Shown here one piece after another: positions 1-7,315 of a stretch of DNA of 64,000 bases. Within the stretch, counting starts at the first letter, position 1. Each line of letters opens with the position of its first letter. This DNA is from Verrucomicrobiaceae bacterium UBA1938. GTDB lineage: Bacteria > Verrucomicrobiota > Verrucomicrobiia > Verrucomicrobiales > Verrucomicrobiaceae. The notes under the pieces are model-generated. The model did no database searches and was not told where the DNA came from. It worked only from the letters and a program-made list of their open reading frames with translations. Made by a program: the position numbers and the translations under genes. The stretch spans positions 31,203 through 95,202 of the forward strand of contig DDFC01000014.1 in the NCBI GenBank assembly GCA_002336895.1. The letters are read 5' to 3'.

Positions 1-492
1 CGCGCGCCGAGTTCGGCAAGGCGGGCGTCGAGCTTCCTGCCAGCGAGGCAGAAGGTGTCCCCGTAGTTTTTGTCTCCCAGGGCGAGCACGCTGTACTGCA
101 CGCCGTCAAATTTCGGGCTGCTGCCGTTTTGATTGATGCTGTCCCAGAAGGAGGCGGCGTTGTCCGGCATGTCCCCTTCCCCCCAGGTGCTGGTGATGAG
201 GAGGACGTTCTTGTCCTTGATGAGATCGGCGGGTTGCAGCGAGTCGAGGCCCGCAGCACGTGCCGCGAAGCCCCGACCCGATGCTTCCCTGGCCAGCCGC
301 TTGGCCAAACTTTCCGCATTGCCGCTCTGGCTGCCAAAGGCGATGAGTAGCGGGATGGATGCCGTCTGCGGAGACGACGTGAGCGCGGCGGCGGGGCCGC
401 GATTGAGCACACCGGCGAGGAAGCCATTGAGCCAGGCTCTCTGCTCGGCGGAGAAGGGTGCGTTTTCAGGGATGATAGGGACGGTGGGCATG
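1..492 (-). CDS. CysJ-like flavodoxin-domain flavoprotein, N-terminal part (runs off left edge, apparent frameshift)
   Basis: Reading the minus strand gives a flavodoxin domain: the phosphate-binding loop FGSQSGNAE, then TSTWGEGDMPDNA and LALGDKNYGDTFCLAGRKLD, as in the FMN domain of sulfite reductase flavoprotein alpha. Such proteins pass electrons from NADPH to a reductase; beside nitrate transport genes it may serve nitrate or nitrite reduction (inference). The family-typical N-terminus (IPENAPFSAEQRAWLNGF) is present, but the ATG at 492 is one base out of frame with it. The shift falls at the four-G run 478-481, where reading on from the ATG meets a stop after eight codons. No ATG, GTG or TTG lies in the correct frame before a GTG at 410. 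Either a base was gained in the run or the start is non-standard. The gene follows the kinase/phosphatase gene by about 30 bp. Confidence 0.8.
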
Positions 493-524
493 GCGGCGGC
501 GGGGGTAGGGAAAGGTGTGGGTCG

Positions 525-2156
525 TCACTTCAGCGTGAGGAGCCTGAAGGCGAGGCAGAGCGTGGTGAGCAGCAGGATGAAAAATCCGACCTTGTAGAAG
601 ACGAGCGGGTTGCGCTCGATGAGGGGCGTGTCGGCCTCATGAAAGGGCTGCACGCGGTCGGGGTGGCAGAGATCGTGCAGCAGCTCGGAGTAGTGCTGGT
701 AGCGGCGCTGCGGCTGGATGGTGATGGAGCGATGGATGACAGCCTCCAGCCACGAGGGAATGTTGGGATTGATCCTGGAAAGCCTCCGCGCTGGATGGAA
801 AACGGGCGTCTGAAAACGCTCGATCTGGCCGTAGGGCAGCTTTCCGGTGAGCGCCTGATACAGCGTGGCGCCGATGGCGAAGATCTCCGTGCGCTCGCTG
901 ATGGGGGCCTCATGAAAGCGCTCAGGCGCCAGATAGCTAGCGGTGCCTGCGCGGGAGGAGACGGAGAAGATGGCGGCGGCGCTGCCGAGGTCGACGAGCT
1001 TGAAGGTGAGGCGCGTGTAGTCGCCGATGCAGAGGATGTTCTCGGGCTTGATGTCGCCGTGGGCCAGCTCCAGGCGCAGCAGCACCTGCACGGCCTCGGC
1101 GAGGAATTTTCCCAGAGCGATGGCGGAGTCCACGGAGAGCGTGCGCTCCCGCAGCACGGCGGCGAGGCTGGGCGCATCCATGAACTCCATGAAGTAGCAG
1201 CGCGTGGTGAGCGCGGGCGGCTCGTAGGCACGCACGAAGTGGGAGGACTGCGCGCGGGTGGCATTCCACACCTCATGCGAAAAGGCCTCCAGATGCGGGG
1301 CGCTGTCGATGGCCTCCACGGGTGCGAACTTCATGACGACACGGTGGCCGTCCTTCTCAGCGAGCCAGACACGGCTGGTGCCGTGGAAGGAGCGGATGAG
1401 CTCGTAGCCGTCGATGACATCTCCTTTGTTCAGCGTGGCGGGGATGGTGAGGGAGCGCGCATTCATGGCACGCAGCCGGCCAGTCTGCTGGATGTCGAGC
1501 ACGAGGGCGCTCATGTCATCGAGCGTCTCCTCCCTGGCCTGCTGGCGCGCGGAGAGCACGATGCTGCGGGCGGAGCTGTGGCGGGAGAGCGCGGTGGAGA
1601 GATCCCCCTCGGAGACGTGATTGGAAACGCCGTCAGAGCAGAGCATGGCCACATCCCCATCCTGCAGGCTGAGGGAGAAGAAGGCGGGCTCAACCTCCGC
1701 CTGCATGCCGAGCGCGCGCGTGAGCACGTTTGGGCGCTCCTGCTCCACATGCGCGGTGGAGAGCGTGTGGAGGCCGCCATTGCGCCAGAGATAGACGCCG
1801 GAGTCTCCGAGATTGATGCCATGGAGCGTGTCCCCCTCGATGACCACGGCGGCCAGCGTGGCAACCATCTCCGTGCGCTCATAGCGCACCTGGGACTCCT
1901 GGTAGAGGGAGTGATTGAGGATGCGGGCAAAGGTGGTGAGGGCCTGGCGCGGAGACCAGGAGCGCGGGCGTGCGCTGTAGTTTTCAATGAGCGAGCTGAC
2001 CGCACGCAGCGCGGCCTCGCGTGCGGGAGCGCCGCTGCCAGCGCCGTCACTGAGGACGGCGATGACGGTCTCATCCCACACGCGCACGGCGAAGGCGTCG
2101 GAGGAGGCGGAGCCCTCCTCACGAGCGATCCCGTGGCTGGTGGTGAGAATTTTCAT
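525..2156 (-). CDS. bifunctional PP2C-type phosphatase / Ser-Thr protein kinase with C-terminal membrane anchor
   Basis: The 543-residue protein has two catalytic parts. Residues 1-235 are PP2C-like, with VIAVLSDGAGSG near 31-42, GINLGDSGVY near 113-122 and CSDGVSNH near 173-180. Residues 250-500 are a protein kinase, with the ATP-site lysine in VVMKFAP, the catalytic loop HGDIKPENIL at 366-375 and APERF at 410-414. The metal-binding DFG is DLG here (389-391). Residues about 520-540 form one membrane segment, so the enzyme should face the cytoplasm. Kinase/phosphatase fusions of this layout occur in assimilatory nitrate gene clusters of other bacteria; their substrate is not known to me. It lies 36 bp downstream of narK and is probably cotranscribed with it. 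Confidence 0.9.
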   Translation of the reverse strand: MKILTTSHGIAREEGSASSDAFAVRVWDETVIAVLSDGAGSGAPAREAALRAVSSLIENYSARPRSWSPRQALTTFARILNHSLYQESQVRYERTEMVATLAAVVIEGDTLHGINLGDSGVYLWRNGGLHTLSTAHVEQERPNVLTRALGMQAEVEPAFFSLSLQDGDVAMLCSDGVSNHVSEGDLSTALSRHSSARSIVLSARQQAREETLDDMSALVLDIQQTGRLRAMNARSLTIPATLNKGDVIDGYELIRSFHGTSRVWLAEKDGHRVVMKFAPVEAIDSAPHLEAFSHEVWNATRAQSSHFVRAYEPPALTTRCYFMEFMDAPSLAAVLRERTLSVDSAIALGKFLAEAVQVLLRLELAHGDIKPENILCIGDYTRLTFKLVDLGSAAAIFSVSSRAGTASYLAPERFHEAPISERTEIFAIGATLYQALTGKLPYGQIERFQTPVFHPARRLSRINPNIPSWLEAVIHRSITIQPQRRYQHYSELLHDLCHPDRVQPFHEADTPLIERNPLVFYKVGFFILLLTTLCLAFRLLTLK

Positions 2157-2192
2157 GGCGGCGGCGTGAGATGCAGAAGGAGAAAAGAAAGA

Positions 2193-3443
2193 TCAGATGC
2201 GGGCCTCGGAGAGAGCACCCCAGGTGGTGCGCCAGCGGATCTTCACCAGATTCAGCCCGATGAGGGCCAAGACGCACAGCGTGGCAAAGGCGAGCAAGCC
2301 GGCGAGGTAGCTGCCGGTGAGCCCCTTGGAATAGCCGAGAGAGCTGGCGAGCATGAAGCCGCCGAGACCACCACCGCAGCCCACGAGGCCGGTCATGACA
2401 CCGATGTCCTTGGCAAAACGCTGCGGCAGCAGCTGGAAGACGGAGCCATTGGCCATGCCGAAAGCGCAGGAGGCCAGGAAGAAGCCGAGCGCGCAGAGCG
2501 GCAGCGTGCCGGCAAAGGCAGCGAGCACCAGCGACAGCGCGGCAGCCAGGAAGAACACATGCAGCGCACGGATGCCGCCGAGGCGGTCTGCCAGCGCACC
2601 ACCGACGGGCCTGCCCAGCGCACCGACGAGCGTGCACATGGCGGCCCAGGTGCCGGCCTCGACCGGAGCGAGGTGAAACTCCGAGGTGAAGTAAATGATG
2701 AGGGAGGCAGCCAGGCCGGAGAAGCCGCCGAAGCTGATGGTGTAGAAGAAGCAGAACCAGTGCGCGTCTTTTTCCCTGAGCAGATTGGCGTAGTCCACGA
2801 GGCGCTTCTTTTTCACCTGCACCTGAGCCTCCTTGGAAAAGATGATGTAGCAGGCCAGAACGAGCAGCAGAGGGATGAGAGCGAGGCCGAAGACCGCATT
2901 CCAGCCGTAGATGGCGGCGAGGCGCGGAGCCATGAGCGCATCAATGACGACGCCCACATTTCCCGCACCGGCCAGGCCGAGCACCAGACCCTGCATGTGC
3001 GGCGGGTACCAGCGGCCCGCCTGAGGCAGCGCCACGGCAAAGCTGGCACCGGCCACGCCGAGCACCACGCCAAGCATGAGCGTGTGGGAGAACTGATGCA
3101 GGCCGGTGAGCCAGGCGGTGGTCATGCCGGCGATGACGACGAGCTGGGCGATGATGCCGGTGTTCTTGGCACCGATGCGGTCCACCAGCATGCCGAGCAG
3201 GATGCGGATGAAGGCGCCCGAGAGATACGGCACGGCCACCATGAGCCCCTTCTGCTGCGGGCTGAGTCCGAGCGTGGTTCCGATCTGAGCGCCGAGCGCG
3301 CCGAGGATGGTCCACACCATGAAGCTGACATCAAAGTAGAGGAAAGAGGTGAGCAGCGTGGGCCAGTGGCCGGAGGTCTTGAGTGCGGAAAGTTTCATGA
3401 GGGGGCGTTGGTTGGCGGTGTCTTTCTCATGAGCCGCAGGCAT
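2193..3443 (-). CDS. narK: NarK/NasA-type nitrate/nitrite MFS transporter
   Basis: A 12-segment major facilitator protein of about 416 residues, the usual size for the nitrate/nitrite porter family. Family signs are the N-terminal stretch YFDVSFMVWTILGALG and two glycine-rich nitrate-signature-like loops, AGAGNVGVVIDA in the first half and VGCGGGLGGF in the second. It should bring nitrate in, or exchange nitrite, at the inner membrane. An internal ATG at 3398 would remove 15 hydrophilic residues and is an alternative start. It has its own upstream region holding a palindromic motif at 3494-3514 and is separated from the upstream porin gene by a terminator. The window therefore encodes two nitrate uptake routes, this porter and the NrtABCD-type ABC system. 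Confidence 0.9.
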   Translation of the reverse strand: MPAAHEKDTANQRPLMKLSALKTSGHWPTLLTSFLYFDVSFMVWTILGALGAQIGTTLGLSPQQKGLMVAVPYLSGAFIRILLGMLVDRIGAKNTGIIAQLVVIAGMTTAWLTGLHQFSHTLMLGVVLGVAGASFAVALPQAGRWYPPHMQGLVLGLAGAGNVGVVIDALMAPRLAAIYGWNAVFGLALIPLLLVLACYIIFSKEAQVQVKKKRLVDYANLLREKDAHWFCFFYTISFGGFSGLAASLIIYFTSEFHLAPVEAGTWAAMCTLVGALGRPVGGALADRLGGIRALHVFFLAAALSLVLAAFAGTLPLCALGFFLASCAFGMANGSVFQLLPQRFAKDIGVMTGLVGCGGGLGGFMLASSLGYSKGLTGSYLAGLLAFATLCVLALIGLNLVKIRWRTTWGALSEARI

Positions 3444-3493
3444 GCCAAAATCGACACGACAGTTAAATAACGGTTTGAATGTTTTTTATATAA

Positions 3494-3514
3494 TCCATGA
3501 ATAACACTCATGGA
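3494..3514. promoter_or_regulatory. palindromic operator candidate upstream of narK (LysR-type box)
   Basis: Two perfect 7-bp arms, TCCATGA and TCATGGA, are separated by 7 bp. A 19-bp core, CCATGAATAACACTCATGG, matches 14 of 19 positions of GTATGAATTCCATTCATGG at 10684-10702, beside the lysR gene. An AT-rich stretch with a TATATAA-like hexamer follows on the minus strand toward narK. Binding of the LysR regulator is an inference from the shared motif. Confidence 0.5.
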
Positions 3515-3559
3515 TAAAAATCAGCCACCCGCCGCTGAAGCCCGTGCGGCAGGTGGCTG
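3515..3559 (-). terminator. rho-independent terminator after the porin gene
   Basis: On the minus strand a 14-bp stem (one G-T pair; arms 3546-3559 and 3522-3535) with a 10-nt loop is followed by ATTTTTATCC. It starts 15 bp after the porin stop codon, so transcription from the ABC transporter and porin genes should stop before narK. Confidence 0.75.
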
Positions 3560-3573
3560 AGGACGCGGTGGGA

Positions 3574-4974
3574 TCAGAAGTCGATCTGCATCTGCACGTA
3601 GCCAAACTGAGCATCGCTGCCGGCACCGGTCTGCTTGAGGTAATCTCCTGCGATGAAGTAGCTATAACCGCTGAGGATGTTCACATGCGGATTGAGCTTG
3701 TAGCTGACGGTGAGATCCAGCTCCTGACCGCGGAAGCTGCTGGCGTTCATGGCGGCAGTGTTCACCGGACGCACCTTGGTGGTGCCGTTGGCACGATACC
3801 AGGCGTCGGCGTTGTTGGCATTCCAGTAGAGGTGGTAGTCCAGCATGACCTTCATCTTGGAGGTGGGCATGAAGCTGAAGTTCACCTGGGGGTTGTACAT
3901 GTTCATCCAGCCCGTGGTGTCCATGTAGCCGTAGAAGAGGTGGTTGGTGGGGAAGAGGTTCTGGAAGGTGCCCACTTTCTTGTCATTGGGGTCGCCATCA
4001 CCGCTGGCGTAGTTGAACTGCAGGCCGAAGCGGGGTTTCCAGGCGGATTTGAGCCAGTTGTAGCCTGCGCCCCAGTGGCCCGCGTAGGCGGTGAGGGAGC
4101 GTCCGCCCACCTTGCCGGTCTGGAAGTCCATCTCGGTCTCGTAGTCAAAGCCGCCGAGCTTCTTGGGGTCTCCCTTCCAGAGGGTGCCCAGGGTGACAAA
4201 ACTGGTGGCTCCGATGGGCGCACCAAAGGTGGCCTGGCCGTCGTCCCGGTAGTGCAGGGCGTAGAAGTCGGTGGTGGTGTTGAAGGGCACGAAGAGCGTG
4301 CTGAGGTAGAGGCCGCTGAGGAAGGCGTTGCGGTGGTCCGCCTGGTTGAGCAGGTCAGACTTGTTCCACTGGTAGGTGGTGAAGTTCACCGGACTGGCGG
4401 TGAAGGCGTCCAGAGACCACTTGGTGGCGGTGTAGCGGAACTTGAAGGCGTCAAAGGTGCGCGCCTGGTTGGCCCACTCCAGCGGCCCGATGAGGCGCTG
4501 ATCCCCAAAGGAGAGGAACTGGCGTCCGAGCGTGGCGCTGAAGCCTTTCTTGGCATTGCCGATCTGCACGTAGGCCTTGAGGATGTCGAAGATGTCATCC
4601 CCTTCCGCGCCATTGACGCCGATGGTGTGGCCGCGGTCTCCGCCGATCTCGCGGACGTCCTGGCCCTGGACGTAGAGCTTGATCCAGGGATTGACATCGT
4701 AGCCCACGCCGAGGCGGAAGCGCTGGAGGAGCCAGGCGGCGTCCTGCACGCCGTTGACGGCGCCGTTGAAGTCGAAGTTGTTGTCGCGGATCTCATAGCG
4801 CATGCGCTCCTGCACATCGAAGGTGAAGTTTCCCATCTTCATGGGGGCGTAGGCAGGAGGCGGAGGAGCGAGGACAAAGCCGGGCACGGGCGCCGGCGCG
4901 GCGGTTTTGGGGGCGGGGGTCTGGGCAAACGCGACGGAGGCGGTGGCCAGAAGGAGCGGGGCAAGCCTTTTCAT
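3574..4974 (-). CDS. outer-membrane porin, alginate-export (AlgE-like) family
   Basis: A 466-residue protein with a clear signal peptide (MKRLAPLLLATASVAFAQ) and a body of alternating polar and hydrophobic stretches rich in Tyr, Trp and Gly, ending in QIDF; a terminal Phe is typical of outer-membrane beta barrels. Segments such as LGRQFLSFGDQRLIGPLEW resemble the alginate-export barrel family, which includes general porins. Its place between nitrate ABC transporter genes and narK suggests it carries nitrate across the outer membrane (inference). It follows the ATPase gene by about 97 bp and ends in a strong terminator. Confidence 0.8.
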   Translation of the reverse strand: MKRLAPLLLATASVAFAQTPAPKTAAPAPVPGFVLAPPPPAYAPMKMGNFTFDVQERMRYEIRDNNFDFNGAVNGVQDAAWLLQRFRLGVGYDVNPWIKLYVQGQDVREIGGDRGHTIGVNGAEGDDIFDILKAYVQIGNAKKGFSATLGRQFLSFGDQRLIGPLEWANQARTFDAFKFRYTATKWSLDAFTASPVNFTTYQWNKSDLLNQADHRNAFLSGLYLSTLFVPFNTTTDFYALHYRDDGQATFGAPIGATSFVTLGTLWKGDPKKLGGFDYETEMDFQTGKVGGRSLTAYAGHWGAGYNWLKSAWKPRFGLQFNYASGDGDPNDKKVGTFQNLFPTNHLFYGYMDTTGWMNMYNPQVNFSFMPTSKMKVMLDYHLYWNANNADAWYRANGTTKVRPVNTAAMNASSFRGQELDLTVSYKLNPHVNILSGYSYFIAGDYLKQTGAGSDAQFGYVQMQIDF

Positions 4975-5071
4975 GGGAGTCAGGTGGAGTGTATGTTGTG
5001 TGTTATTTTATGCTATTTTGTGGTATATGCACGAGGTGTCTGCAGGCGGAGCTGCATGCGGTTTCTTTGGG

Positions 5072-5950
5072 CTAAGCGGCGGCGGCGGGGAAAGTGATGC
5101 CGTGGGAGGCGAGCTCCGCGGCCATGCCCGGGGTGGGCACAAACTGCGGGTCACGGCTGGGGCGGATGTGGGAGCGGTCGTTGAGGAAGGTGATGAGGTG
5201 CTCCCTCAGCTCGTAGTAGCGGGGGTCCTCCATGATCTTCCGGCGGTCACGCGGGCGCTCAAAGGGGATCTGCAGGATGTCGCCCACCTCGGCCTCGGGG
5301 CCGTCCGTCATCATGACGACGCGGTCGGAGAGGAAGATGGCCTCATCCACATCATGGGTGACCATGAGGGTGGTGATGCGGTTGCGGCGCCAGAGGTCCA
5401 GCAGCACCTCCTGCAGTTCATAACGTGTCAGCGAGTCCAGCATGCCAAAGGGCTCGTCCAGCAGCAGCATCTTGGGCTGCAGCACGAAGGCGCGGGCGAT
5501 GCCGACACGCTGGCGCATGCCCTGGGAGAGCTCTCCGGGGTATTTGTGCATGGCCTCGCCCAGACCGACGATGGTGAGGTAGTACTCGGCCATCTGGCGG
5601 CGCTCCTCCTTGCTGGCGGTGAAGTACACCTGGTTCACCCCGAGCATGACGTTTTCAAAGGCCGTCATCCACGGGAGGAGGCAGGGGGACTGGAAGACGA
5701 TGCCGCGGTCCGGTCCGGGGCCGGCGGCCTCGCGCCCGGCAAGGATCATGTTTCCCTGGCTGAGATCACTGAGGCCGGCCACCATCATGAGCACGGTGCT
5801 CTTTCCGCAGCCACTGTGGCCGATGAGCGTGGCAAACTCTCCCTCCTTGAGCTTGAGGTTGAAGTTTTTGACGATCGTCAGCGGTCCCTTGGGGCTGTCG
5901 TAGGTCTTCCACAGACGATCCAGTTCGAGCATGGGTAGTGTCGAGCTCAT
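5072..5950 (-). CDS. nitrate ABC transporter ATP-binding protein (NrtD/NrtC type)
   Basis: A 292-residue ABC ATPase of the nitrate/sulfonate/taurine family. Walker A is GHSGCGKST, the signature is LSQGMRQRVGIAR, Walker B is MLLLDEPFGMLD and the switch histidine is in MVTHDVDEA. About 60 residues follow the catalytic core and end in the tail SHGITFPAAAA. Its start overlaps the stop of the other ATPase gene by 4 bp (ATGA), so the two are translationally coupled and probably form the cytoplasmic heterodimer that powers NrtB. A second ATG six codons in is a possible start. Confidence 0.9.
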   Translation of the reverse strand: MSSTLPMLELDRLWKTYDSPKGPLTIVKNFNLKLKEGEFATLIGHSGCGKSTVLMMVAGLSDLSQGNMILAGREAAGPGPDRGIVFQSPCLLPWMTAFENVMLGVNQVYFTASKEERRQMAEYYLTIVGLGEAMHKYPGELSQGMRQRVGIARAFVLQPKMLLLDEPFGMLDSLTRYELQEVLLDLWRRNRITTLMVTHDVDEAIFLSDRVVMMTDGPEAEVGDILQIPFERPRDRRKIMEDPRYYELREHLITFLNDRSHIRPSRDPQFVPTPGMAAELASHGITFPAAAA

Positions 5951-6867
5951 GCTGCCACCTCCACTTCTTCACGTTTGTTGTCTCCGCGGCGTTTGGGCCC
6001 GGAGCGGTTGAGGAACTGCAGGGAGTTCACAGTGGTGAGATCCTCCGGCAGGATGTCTGGAAGAGTGACGTGCACAGCAGATTTGACTTTGTTGCGGCCT
6101 TTGGCGTCCAGCAGCGTGCCGATGAGCTGCGAGCGGAGCTTTTTGAATTTTGGATCGTGATTGAGCGTGCGGCGGTCACGCGGACGCTCGAGATCGACGA
6201 GGATGGGCTCTCCGAGCGTGGCGGGCGCGGTGGGCAGCAGCGGAATGACGCGGTCCGCCAGCAGCAGCGCCTCATCCGGATCATTGGTGATCCAGAGCAC
6301 CGTGGTGAGGTTTTCACGCCAGATCTCGCTGATCTCGTCCTGAATCTGGGCACGGGTGAGGGCATCGAGCGCGCTGAGGGGCTCGTCCAGCAGGAGCACC
6401 TTGGGGTTCATGGCCAGCGTCCGCGCCACGGAGACGCGCTGGCGCATGCCGCCGGAGAGCTCCTTGGGCAGCTTGTGGGAGGCGTGGCCAAGCTTCACCA
6501 TGGTGATGAATTTTTTCACGTGCTCCTTGCGCTGCTCGGGCGTCCAGTCCTTGAAGACTTCATCCACGGCCAGCGCGATGTTTTCCTCCACGGTGAGCCA
6601 TGGCAGCAGCGAGTAGTTTTGGAAGACCAGCCCGCGATCCGGGCCCGGGCCGGTGATGGTTTCACCGGCAATCGTCGCCACGCCAGAGTCGGGTTTCACC
6701 AATCCTGAGATGAGATTGATCAGCGTGGATTTGCCAGAGCCGGAGTAACCGACGATGACAACGAACTCGCCTTGTTCAATGGAGAGATTGATGTCCTTGA
6801 GGATCTCGGACCTTGATCCTTTCCCTCCAAAGCCCTTTGAGGCTCCCTTGATTTCGATAAGCGGCAT
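5947..6867 (-). CDS. nitrate ABC transporter ATP-binding protein (NrtC/NrtD type)
   Basis: The second ABC ATPase, 306 residues, has Walker A GYSGSGKST, signature LSGGMRQRVSVAR and Walker B VLLLDEPLSALD. The switch position reads WITNDPDEALLL, with Asn where the usual switch histidine stands (the partner has MVTHDVDEA). The catalytic sites of the dimer are therefore likely unequal. Cyanobacterial NrtC carries an extra NrtA-like regulatory domain; this protein does not, but a stand-alone NrtA-like protein is encoded upstream. An inverted-repeat cassette separates this gene from nrtB, which would otherwise be its direct neighbour. Confidence 0.9.
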   Translation of the reverse strand: MPLIEIKGASKGFGGKGSRSEILKDINLSIEQGEFVVIVGYSGSGKSTLINLISGLVKPDSGVATIAGETITGPGPDRGLVFQNYSLLPWLTVEENIALAVDEVFKDWTPEQRKEHVKKFITMVKLGHASHKLPKELSGGMRQRVSVARTLAMNPKVLLLDEPLSALDALTRAQIQDEISEIWRENLTTVLWITNDPDEALLLADRVIPLLPTAPATLGEPILVDLERPRDRRTLNHDPKFKKLRSQLIGTLLDAKGRNKVKSAVHVTLPDILPEDLTTVNSLQFLNRSGPKRRGDNKREEVEVAA

Positions 6868-6875
6868 ATCGGAAA

Positions 6876-6906
6876 AATTTATGATTTACGATTTATGAAT
6901 TATGAT
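6876..6906 (+). repeat. left arm of inverted repeat flanking the four-helix-bundle gene
   Basis: The AT-rich arm begins ATTTATGATTTACGATTTAT and ends at 6906. Its reverse complement matches 7276-7306 at 28 of 31 positions. It begins 9 bp from the ATPase start codon, where the ribosome-binding site of that gene would be, and supplies the ATG at 6902 of the cassette gene. Confidence 0.75.
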
Positions 6907-7291
6907 TCCAGATCAGAGGACTATGACCTCGAATGAGCTGAAGGAACGGACGATGGAGTTTGCAGTACGTGTGCTGAAGATGGGTGCACTGCCCAAGACT
7001 GCGGCTGGCAGAACGGTTGGGGGACAGATCGCCAGGAGCGGCACATCTGTGGCGGCGAACTACCGTGCTGCACTGCGCTCCAAGTCCGATGCTGATTTCA
7101 TCAACAAGATCACCATCGTTCTTGAAGAGGCGGATGAGAGCAGTTTTTGGATTGAACTGGCCGAACGCGCCGAGCTTTTGCCCTCCAAGCGCCTCAAAGC
7201 TCTTTTCCAAGAAGCCGAGGAACTCACGAAGATCTTCAACGCCACGCGCAGCACCACCAAACGCCGCACGAAAACGAATCATAAATCGTAA
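6902..7291 (+). CDS. four helix bundle protein (23S rRNA intervening-sequence protein family)
   Basis: About 129 residues, helical throughout, with the family core QIARSGTSVAANYRAALR near residues 47-64 followed by DFINKITIVLEEADESSFW. Relatives are encoded in intervening sequences of 23S rRNA genes and next to diversity-generating retroelements; they form pentameric basic bundles, but no clear function is known. A better start may be the ATG at 6923 (MTSNELKERT), which leaves the N-terminal part outside the repeat arm. The tail is basic (TKRRTKTNHKS). The gene is antisense to all neighbours and enclosed by inverted repeats, so it is most likely a mobile insert and not part of nitrate uptake. 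Confidence 0.85.
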   Translation: MIPDQRTMTSNELKERTMEFAVRVLKMGALPKTAAGRTVGGQIARSGTSVAANYRAALRSKSDADFINKITIVLEEADESSFWIELAERAELLPSKRLKALFQEAEELTKIFNATRSTTKRRTKTNHKS

Positions 7292-7306
7292 ATCGTATAT
7301 CATAAA
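7276..7306 (-). repeat. right arm of inverted repeat flanking the four-helix-bundle gene
   Basis: The arm begins AATCATAAATCGTAAATCGT and ends at 7306. It is the inverted counterpart of 6876-6906 (28 of 31 identical) and contains the last codons and the TAA stop of the cassette gene. About ten bases separate it from the nrtB stop codon. Confidence 0.75.
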
Positions 7307-7315
7307 TGGCTCCAG

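Larger units (their letters stand above)
6876..7306. mobile_element. small cassette: four-helix-bundle gene between 31-bp inverted repeats
   Basis: A 431-bp unit on the opposite strand to its host operon, sitting exactly between nrtB and the ATPase gene. Both ends are AT-rich 31-bp arms built from short words such as ATCATAA and ATCGTAA, unlike the surrounding GC-rich DNA. The arms are inverted copies identical at 28 of 31 positions. The single gene starts inside one arm and takes its stop codon from the other. This looks like a mobilised unit, but no transposase is encoded and no target duplication is evident. Confidence 0.6.

Noticed and set aside
639..3470. Long plus-strand reading frame of over 900 codons
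   Set aside because: It is antisense to the kinase/phosphatase and narK genes, whose domains are unmistakable; its composition (Gly/Glu/His-rich, no domains) is what a shadow frame in GC-rich DNA looks like.
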